From the NCBI GenBank assembly GCA_946059285.1, contig CAMGMW010000076.1, positions 1-6,172 of the forward strand: a stretch of DNA of 6,172 nucleotides. The letters are read 5' to 3'. This DNA comes from an uncultured Clostridia bacterium. GTDB lineage: Bacteria > Bacillota_A > Clostridia > Oscillospirales > Oscillospiraceae. Under the pieces are notes generated by a model, which searched no databases, was not told where the DNA came from, and saw nothing but the letters and a program-made list of their open reading frames with translations. Below are positions 1 through 3,539 of the stretch, one piece after another (within the stretch, counting starts at the first letter, position 1; every line of letters begins with the position of its first letter). The translations under genes and the position numbers were made by a program.

Positions 1-34
1 GACAACAGCTAACCGAAAAATCGAACAGTTGATT

Positions 35-70
35 GGACGCTCCGGTGAAATTCACTTCACCGGAGCGTCC
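35..70 (-). terminator. Hairpin after the thioredoxin gene, probable terminator
   Basis: A perfect 15-bp inverted repeat (35-49 against 56-70) encloses a 6-base loop. It starts 4 bases after the thioredoxin stop codon. Read on the minus strand, the 3' arm is followed by AATCAACTGTTCG and only then by TTTTT (plus-strand A run at 16-20), so the U run does not abut the stem as in a textbook intrinsic terminator. Position and stem strength favour a transcript end or 3'-stabilising hairpin; the detached U run is the reason for reduced confidence. Confidence 0.6.
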
Positions 71-74
71 AGAA

Positions 75-392
75 TTATGCCTCCTCTAACATGTGCAGGA
101 TCTCCGCAGCAGAGCGGGCACCGGAGAGCCGATTGATTTCTCTCCCGCCTTTCAGCAGAACAAGGGTGGGAACACTCATGATATCAAAGCGCTTCGCCAG
201 TGAGCGCTCTGCATCGACATCGACCTTGAAAAAGCGATAGTGGTCGCTGTGCTTTTCCGCCAAAGCCTCCAGTGTTGGGGCAATCGCCTGACAGGGACCG
301 CACCAGCTCGCGTAAAAGTCAAGCAGCACCGGCAGCGTACTTCCTGCGGCCTCGGCTTCAAAACGATCTTCGGTCAATATGGGAATTGCCAT
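75..392 (-). CDS. trxA: Thioredoxin
   Basis: Small cytoplasmic thiol-disulfide oxidoreductase of 105 residues, the normal thioredoxin length. The active site WCGPC is at residues 30-34, preceded by the usual strand PVLLDFYAS (21-29). The cis-proline that packs against the active site is P75 in SVPT (73-76), and the following strand TLVLLKGG with the turn glycines is typical. In this family the two cysteines reduce disulfides in client proteins such as ribonucleotide reductase and are recharged by thioredoxin reductase, which is not in the window. The start MAIPIL is chosen because a strong GGAAGGAG sits 8 bases upstream; the frame stays open to an earlier ATG at 491, but those 33 residues do not look like thioredoxin. 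It follows the Pit gene on the same strand after a 171-base gap, so it may have its own promoter; I see only weak candidates. The trxA symbol reflects the family; genomes often carry several paralogues. Confidence 0.95.
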   Translation of the reverse strand: MAIPILTEDRFEAEAAGSTLPVLLDFYASWCGPCQAIAPTLEALAEKHSDHYRFFKVDVDAERSLAKRFDIMSVPTLVLLKGGREINRLSGARSAAEILHMLEEA

Positions 393-400
393 AAAATTTG

Positions 401-408
401 CTCCTTCC
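401..408 (-). promoter_or_regulatory. Ribosome binding site of the thioredoxin gene
   Basis: On the minus strand the sequence reads GGAAGGAG, then eight bases, then ATG at 392. This strong Shine-Dalgarno match fixes the start at 392 rather than at the in-frame ATG at 491. Confidence 0.85.
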
Positions 409-515
409 GTTTCTGATAGTGACCTTGAATCAAACAAAACAGTGCAAAGGATACTTTGACCCTGCGCCAGAAATCGCGCTATATTTGACACTGATTCGAA
501 GGTCTATTTAAAGCT

Positions 516-560
516 GTGCGCAGGATCAGTGCATGTTTGATAGCTTATGCAAATGCGCAC
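516..560 (-). terminator. Dyad after the Pit gene, possible weak terminator
   Basis: Just after the Pit stop codon (564-566) there is a 7-bp dyad, GTGCGCA at 516-522 against TGCGCAC at 554-560. Within it lies a 5-bp dyad, TGCAT at 530-534 against ATGCA at 547-551. On the minus strand the structure is followed by AGCTTTAAAT, with no real U run. It may end or attenuate the Pit transcript before the thioredoxin gene, or be a 5' leader element of the latter. The rest of the 171-base gap shows nothing I can name. Confidence 0.3.
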
Positions 561-563
561 GTT

Positions 564-1613
564 CTATACGGAGAAGAGCAATATCAGACGCACAGAAAGG
601 AAACTCAGAAGTCCGCAGCCGGGGAAGGTCAAAAGCCACGCCAGAAGCATATCACGGACGATAGACCAGTTGACAGCGGATATGCCTCCTGCAGCGCCGA
701 CGCCCATGATCGCGGAGGTTTTGGTGTGAGTCGTGCTGACCGGGAGCCCCCACACAGAAGCGCTTAGCAGGCAGCCGGCAGAGGCAAGATCAGAGGCAAA
801 GCCCTGATACGGCTCCAGCCGGACCATATCTACGCCCACGGTCTGGATGATGCGCCTGCCGCCAAAGGAGGTGCCCAGCGCCATGACAACGGCACATAGA
901 AGCATCAGCCAGAGGGGAATTTGAAATACGGTATTCCCGCCTTGTCCGGCGGCAAGGCTGACGGCCAGAAGAAAGACACCAACAAACTTCTGCCCGTCCT
1001 GCGCACCGTGAAGAAAAGCGGCGCAGACGCTGCCGGCGATTTGTGCCGCACGGAAGAAGTGCAGTGCCTGTCCCCGCTGCAGGCGGCGGAACAGAAGCCC
1101 GACCAAATGCACAGACAGGAATCCGCCGAAAAAACCGCCGACGGTGGAGAGCAGCAGTCCCAGCAGAACCTTATTCCATTGCGCAGCGTTAATGCCGGCG
1201 AGACTGCCGTGCAGGGCAATCGCAGCACCGCTCAGACCGGCGATCAGGGCGTGACTCTCACTGGTGGGAATTCCGAAGCGCCATGCCAATGTTGCCCAGA
1301 GCACGATAGAAAACAATGCAACGCAAAGCGCAATCGACGCATCGGCAGCATTGCCGCCAAAGTCTACCATTTGATAAATGGAGACGGCGACCTTTGTGCT
1401 GCAGAGCGTCATCACTAGCAAACCGAGAAAATTGCAGATGGCTGCCAGACAGACGGCCGACCGCAGAGACATGGCATGTGTGGCAACGCTTGTGGCGATC
1501 GCATTGGGTGCGTCTGTCCACCCATTGACAAGAATCACACCAAGCGTGAGGATTGCGGCGGCAAGAACCGCCGGCTGCTGCAATGCCAGCGCCAAAAATG
1601 TGCGAAAATCCAT
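564..1613 (-). CDS. Pit/PHO4-family inorganic phosphate transporter
   Basis: Integral membrane permease of 349 residues. The family takes up inorganic phosphate by ion symport and is built as two homologous inverted halves. Both halves show their signatures: GWTDAPN (31-37) with GIPTSESHAL (114-123) in the first, and HGAQDGQK (202-209) with GLPVSTTHT (289-297) in the second. Most of the remainder is long hydrophobic helices, for example 15-30, 52-70, 93-110, 147-175, 233-247 and 321-347. The canonical GAND signature is altered in both halves (GWTD and GAQD), while the aspartates D34 and D206 are kept. The start MDFRTF is chosen because GGGGAGGAG lies 7 bases upstream; the open frame continues to 1739 but would run through the intergenic promoters. 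The PhoU-like (DUF47) partner gene often seen next to pit is absent here. The gene is divergent from deoC. The family is secure; phosphate as substrate is inferred from it. Confidence 0.9.
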   Translation of the reverse strand: MDFRTFLALALQQPAVLAAAILTLGVILVNGWTDAPNAIATSVATHAMSLRSAVCLAAICNFLGLLVMTLCSTKVAVSIYQMVDFGGNAADASIALCVALFSIVLWATLAWRFGIPTSESHALIAGLSGAAIALHGSLAGINAAQWNKVLLGLLLSTVGGFFGGFLSVHLVGLLFRRLQRGQALHFFRAAQIAGSVCAAFLHGAQDGQKFVGVFLLAVSLAAGQGGNTVFQIPLWLMLLCAVVMALGTSFGGRRIIQTVGVDMVRLEPYQGFASDLASAGCLLSASVWGLPVSTTHTKTSAIMGVGAAGGISAVNWSIVRDMLLAWLLTFPGCGLLSFLSVRLILLFSV

Positions 1614-1620
1614 CTGTTTT

Positions 1621-1629
1621 CTCCTCCCC
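1621..1629 (-). promoter_or_regulatory. Ribosome binding site of the Pit gene
   Basis: The minus strand reads GGGGAGGAG, seven bases, then ATG at 1613. It supports this start over the upstream in-frame start codon at 1739. Confidence 0.85.
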
Positions 1630-1643
1630 GATGCCAAAACCGC

Positions 1644-1673
1644 AGTGTATGCCGATTGACACCCCATCCGCAA
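1644..1673 (-). promoter_or_regulatory. Candidate promoter of the Pit gene
   Basis: On the minus strand TTGCGG (plus 1668-1673) is followed after 18 bases by TACACT (plus 1644-1649). The hexamers match the sigma-A consensus at 4 and 4 or 5 positions. Transcription would start near 1637, giving a short leader before the ribosome binding site. It overlaps the deoC promoter on the other strand, so the two might compete. This is a pattern match only. Confidence 0.35.
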
Positions 1674-1684
1674 TATGATATACT
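1656..1684 (+). promoter_or_regulatory. Strong sigma-A promoter of deoC
   Basis: A perfect -35 box TTGACA (1656-1661) is followed by a 17-base spacer and the -10 box TATACT (1679-1684), one mismatch from consensus. A TG at 1676-1677 adds the extended -10 motif. Transcription would start near A1691, giving a leader of about 47 bases before the deoC start codon at 1738. It is the best promoter in the window. Confidence 0.85.
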
Positions 1685-1696
1685 CAAAGCATATCA
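1676..1696. promoter_or_regulatory. Dyad over the deoC -10 box, candidate operator
   Basis: TGATAT (1676-1681) and ATATCA (1691-1696) form an inverted repeat separated by 9 bases. It covers the -10 box and the predicted start site of deoC, a usual place for a repressor to bind. deoC genes are often controlled by repressors responding to deoxyribose phosphates, which makes an operator reasonable. No regulator gene lies in the window, and the left arm partly coincides with the promoter motif itself, so chance is possible. Confidence 0.35.
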
Positions 1697-1737
1697 GGCA
1701 ATACTCACAAAAAGAATATGAAAGGGAATGTGTTTTC

Positions 1738-2475
1738 ATGAACGTTCAGGAATTGATCCATCAGGTAACGGAGGAAGTGAAGGAAGCACCGCCTGCGGCG
1801 GACTACAAGGGCGGTTACAGCGCGGAAGAAATGCCGAAATATATCGATCATACCTACCTCAAGCCCGAAGCCAGCGTTGAGGATATCAGGAGGATCTGCG
1901 ACGAGGCGAAGCAGTATGGCTGTGCCAGTGTTTGCGTCAATCCTTCCTATATCCGCTTTGTTGCCGAGCAGCTTGCCGGAACCGCGGTTACGCCCTGCTG
2001 CGTGATCTCTTTCCCGCTCGGTGCATCCACGCCGGAGGCGAAGGCGTTTGAGGCGTTTGACGCTGCGAATAACGGCGCGAAAGAAATCGACATGGTCATC
2101 AACATCGGCGCGGTCAAGTCCGGCGACTGGAAGCTGGTCAAGAGGGACATCGAAGGCGTGGTCAATGCGGTCAAAGGTCGGGCAAAGGTCAAGGTCATCA
2201 TTGAAACCTGTCTCCTGACGGACGAGGAAAAGGTCAAGGCGTGCGCAGTATCGAAGCTTGCTGGAGCGCACTTCGTCAAGACCTCTACCGGTTTCTCTAC
2301 TGGCGGTGCAAAGGCAGAGGATGTCCGTCTGATGCGGGAAACAGTGGGTCCGGAGCTGGGCGTGAAGGCCTCCGGCGGTGTCCGCACCTATGAGGACGCG
2401 GTGACAATGCTGGAGGCAGGCGCAAGCCGTCTCGGTGCAAGCTCTACCATGAAGATCGTCAGCGGCGCAAAATGA
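1738..2475 (+). CDS. deoC: Deoxyribose-phosphate aldolase
   Basis: Cytoplasmic class I aldolase that splits 2-deoxy-D-ribose 5-phosphate into acetaldehyde and glyceraldehyde 3-phosphate, feeding deoxynucleoside sugar into glycolysis. The 245-residue protein shows the TIM-barrel core from YIDHTYLKP (35-43) to the C-terminus. Catalytic residues are recognisable: Schiff-base lysine K181 in FVKTSTGF, the second lysine K210 in VKASGGVRT, and D118 in EIDMVINIG. Phosphate-binding segments [10 protein letters not shown] and ASGGVR are intact. The common family form starts just before the IDHT motif, so about 30 N-terminal residues here ([10 protein letters not shown] onward) are an extension. The ATG at 1738 is chosen because AAAGGG lies about 11 bases upstream, and the earlier in-frame ATG at 1675 overlaps the -10 box, upstream of the predicted transcript start. 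No other deo gene adjoins it, so it appears monocistronic, with a strong promoter and a possible operator. Confidence 0.96.
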   Translation: MNVQELIHQVTEEVKEAPPAADYKGGYSAEEMPKYIDHTYLKPEASVEDIRRICDEAKQYGCASVCVNPSYIRFVAEQLAGTAVTPCCVISFPLGASTPEAKAFEAFDAANNGAKEIDMVINIGAVKSGDWKLVKRDIEGVVNAVKGRAKVKVIIETCLLTDEEKVKACAVSKLAGAHFVKTSTGFSTGGAKAEDVRLMRETVGPELGVKASGGVRTYEDAVTMLEAGASRLGASSTMKIVSGAK

Positions 2476-2505
2476 ATCCTGCGCACACGCTTTGCTGTAT
2501 TATGC

Positions 2506-2527
2506 GGAATCTGATCACCAGATTCTG
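2506..2527. repeat. Left copy of an inverted two-part motif
   Basis: GGAATCTGAT (2506-2515), two bases, then CCAGATTCTG (2518-2527). GAATCTG (2507-2513) and CAGATTC (2519-2525) can pair as a 7-bp hairpin with a 5-base loop. Both 10-mers recur exactly, as reverse complements, at 2759-2768 and 2711-2720. Confidence 0.5.
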
Positions 2528-2537
2528 GTAAAAGCAG

Positions 2538-2581
2538 CAGTACAGCCGCCTTGTGGAGGAACCCACAAGGCGGCTGTACTG
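2538..2581. terminator. Perfect 19-bp hairpin downstream of deoC
   Basis: The arms 2538-2556 and 2563-2581 are exact reverse complements around a 6-base loop, with GC-rich middles (CAGCCGCC / GGCGGCTG). It begins 63 bases after the deoC stop codon. On the plus strand the next bases are TATCTTGGATAC, which with G2581 make a further 5-bp hairpin (GTATC, TTG loop, GATAC) and no U run. On the minus strand the stem is followed by CTGCTTTT, a modest U run. It is probably a bidirectional terminator for the convergent genes, or a 3'-end protecting structure for the deoC mRNA. Confidence 0.6.
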
Positions 2582-2710
2582 TATCTTGGATACTAACCGA
2601 AGGATAGAAACAGACGTTTCCTGATACGGAGTCTCGATTAAGAATTGAATCAAGAATCCCGTGCACTTTGCACACGCGCATCATGCGAGCGCACGCCGCG
2701 CCGTCTCATG

Positions 2711-2768
2711 CAGAATCTGGCGCACCTTCGGCGCTACAAAAAGCTTTCAAAGCTTTTTATCAGATTCC
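2711..2768. repeat. Right copy of the inverted two-part motif
   Basis: CAGAATCTGG (2711-2720) and ATCAGATTCC (2759-2768) are the exact reverse complements of the two 10-mers at 2518-2527 and 2506-2515. Here they are 38 bases apart rather than 2. GAATCTG (2713-2719) can pair with CAGATTC (2761-2767), closing a loop that holds a short GC-rich dyad (GCGC at 2720 and 2731) and the AAGCTT palindrome. Confidence 0.5.
2738..2758. terminator. AAAAAGCTTT palindrome, candidate bidirectional terminator
   Basis: AAAAAGCTTT (2738-2747), a single C, then AAAGCTTTTT (2749-2758) form a perfect 21-base palindrome. As a hairpin the realistic stem is AAAAAGC/GCTTTTT with a 7-base loop, which places a U run at the 3' side on either strand. 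It begins 24 bases beyond the stop codon of the DUF4190-like minus-strand gene. The stem has only two GC pairs, so it is weak alone, although the outer 7-bp stem at 2713-2767 could support it. Confidence 0.45.
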
Positions 2769-2781
2769 AGTATGAACGAAA

Positions 2782-3315
2782 TTATGCGTACTGAAACAAT
2801 GCCGCCATCGAAACGATGAAGACAATGAGCCAAACGACGGAAACGATCAGACCGACGATGGAGAGAATCTTTCCGGTCTTTGCCTTTGGAAGCGGCTGAC
2901 CGTTGTTCTTGCTTGTGGAGATGGAGGAAAGGATCAGTCCGGCAATGCCAAACGCGATGCCGACATAGAAGGTGCACAGGGAACAGATTCCAAGAACAAG
3001 GGCGATGATTGAGGTGATCATTGCGCTCTTGGGCGTGACCGGCTGTGCTTGTACAGGCTGATAAACAGGTTGCTGATAGACAGGATAAACAGGCTGCTGA
3101 TAGACCGGCGGCTGAGCAACAGGCTGCTGATAGACGGGCGGTTGAGCAACAGGCTGCTGATAGACGGGCTGCTGATTAACAGGCTGCTGATAGACGGGCG
3201 GCTGAGCAACAGGCGGCTGATAGACCGGCGGCTGAGCAACAGGCGGCTGATTGTCAGACTGCTCTAGTGGCGGCTGTGTGGACTGCTGAGGATTGTTGTA
3301 GTTGTCTTCGTTCAT
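2782..3315 (-). CDS. DUF4190-like membrane protein with Pro/Gln repeat head
   Basis: A 177-residue protein of unknown function in three parts. Residues 1-22 are polar and Asn/Gln-rich. Residues 23-93 are a low-complexity repeat of Q-(Q/P)-P-V-(A/Y/N), mostly as decapeptides such as QPPVAQPPVY and QQPVAQPPVY. Residues 97-174 form a membrane domain: a long hydrophobic stretch (98-131, possibly two short passes), a polar loop SKNNGQPLPKAKTGK (135-149), and a final helix (150-172). This order matches the DUF4190-type proteins with proline-rich heads common in Gram-positive bacteria. No cleavable signal peptide is seen, so the repeat head probably lies in the cytoplasm, perhaps as a flexible interaction segment; that is inference. 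The start MNEDNY is chosen because AAAGGAG lies 8 bases upstream; the alternative ATG at 3333 overlaps that site. It lies 224 bases downstream of the YfhO gene on the same strand and is convergent with deoC. Confidence 0.85.
   Translation of the reverse strand: MNEDNYNNPQQSTQPPLEQSDNQPPVAQPPVYQPPVAQPPVYQQPVNQQPVYQQPVAQPPVYQQPVAQPPVYQQPVYPVYQQPVYQPVQAQPVTPKSAMITSIIALVLGICSLCTFYVGIAFGIAGLILSSISTSKNNGQPLPKAKTGKILSIVGLIVSVVWLIVFIVSMAALFQYA
3067..3250. repeat. 30-bp tandem repeats inside the DUF4190-like gene
   Basis: Five consecutive 30-bp units run 3091-3120, 3121-3150, 3151-3180, 3181-3210 and 3211-3240, each starting AGGCTGCTGA or AGGCGGCTGA. Units two and four differ at one base only. A shortened 24-bp unit (3067-3090) and a 10-base start of a sixth copy (3241-3250) flank them. 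Thirty bases encode ten residues, so gain or loss of a unit keeps the frame. Confidence 0.95.
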
Positions 3316-3323
3316 GAGAAATG

Positions 3324-3330
3324 CTCCTTT
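3324..3330 (-). promoter_or_regulatory. Ribosome binding site of the DUF4190-like gene
   Basis: The minus strand reads AAAGGAG, eight bases, then ATG at 3315. It overlaps the upstream in-frame ATG at 3333, which rules that codon out as the start. Confidence 0.85.
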
Positions 3331-3338
3331 CAAAGTGG

Positions 3339-3368
3339 TTTATCATTGGCGGTAAAGGGTTTTTACAA
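3339..3368 (-). promoter_or_regulatory. Weak candidate promoter of the DUF4190-like gene
   Basis: On the minus strand TTGTAA (plus 3363-3368) and GATAAA (plus 3339-3344) are 18 bases apart, each matching four of six consensus positions. The transcript would start almost at the ribosome binding site. The remaining gap to the YfhO stop codon holds small palindromes, GAATCA-T-TGATTC (3405-3417) and CGATGCATCG (3460-3469), but no clear terminator, so read-through from the YfhO gene is equally possible. Confidence 0.25.
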
Positions 3369-3539
3369 GCATCTTGAAATCTATACCATGGCGTATTTAA
3401 AATAGAATCATTGATTCGATTTGAGATTACGGATGCCTGCCGAAGCCTCTTGTTTATGCCGATGCATCGTGAATACATATTTGTACATGCTGATATGCCA
3501 TGAGAATTCCCGCTGACGTTCTGAATGAGAATAGTATTA

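Larger units (their letters stand above)
2476..2781. other. Structured intergenic region between convergent genes
   Basis: These 306 bases separate the stop codons of deoC (plus strand) and the DUF4190-like gene (minus strand). I see no credible gene. The stretch contains a 7-bp hairpin (2507-2525), a 19-bp hairpin (2538-2581) followed at once by a 5-bp one (2581-2593), short GC-rich dyads at 2661-2687, and a palindrome at 2738-2758. Two 10-mers from its left end recur in inverted orientation at its right end. It most likely serves as transcription-ending space for both genes; part of it could be an inserted repeat. Confidence 0.6.

Noticed and set aside
390..491. Longer start of the thioredoxin frame at 491
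   Set aside because: The added 33 residues are not thioredoxin-like, and a strong ribosome binding site stands before the ATG at 392.
921..1418. Plus-strand frame of 165 codons opposite the Pit gene
   Set aside because: The polar Gln/Arg/Ala-rich translation is the usual shadow of a GC-rich membrane-protein gene; no start signal is seen.
1691..1737. Riboswitch in the deoC leader
   Set aside because: The predicted leader is only about 47 bases, with no stable structure beyond one arm of the promoter dyad, too short for known riboswitch classes.
2388..2684. Minus-strand frame of 98 codons in the deoC 3' region
   Set aside because: It spans the 19-bp hairpin and the end of deoC, has no recognisable domain and no good ribosome binding site.
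3091..3240. CRISPR array
   Set aside because: The units are directly adjacent with no unique spacers and encode an in-frame peptide repeat, so this is a coding tandem repeat.
3049..3267. Plus-strand frame encoding a repetitive LLIDGRLSNR-type peptide
   Set aside because: It is the antisense reading of the 30-bp repeat in the minus-strand DUF4190-like gene; it stays open only because the repeat unit is a multiple of three without stops in that frame, and no ribosome binding site precedes it.
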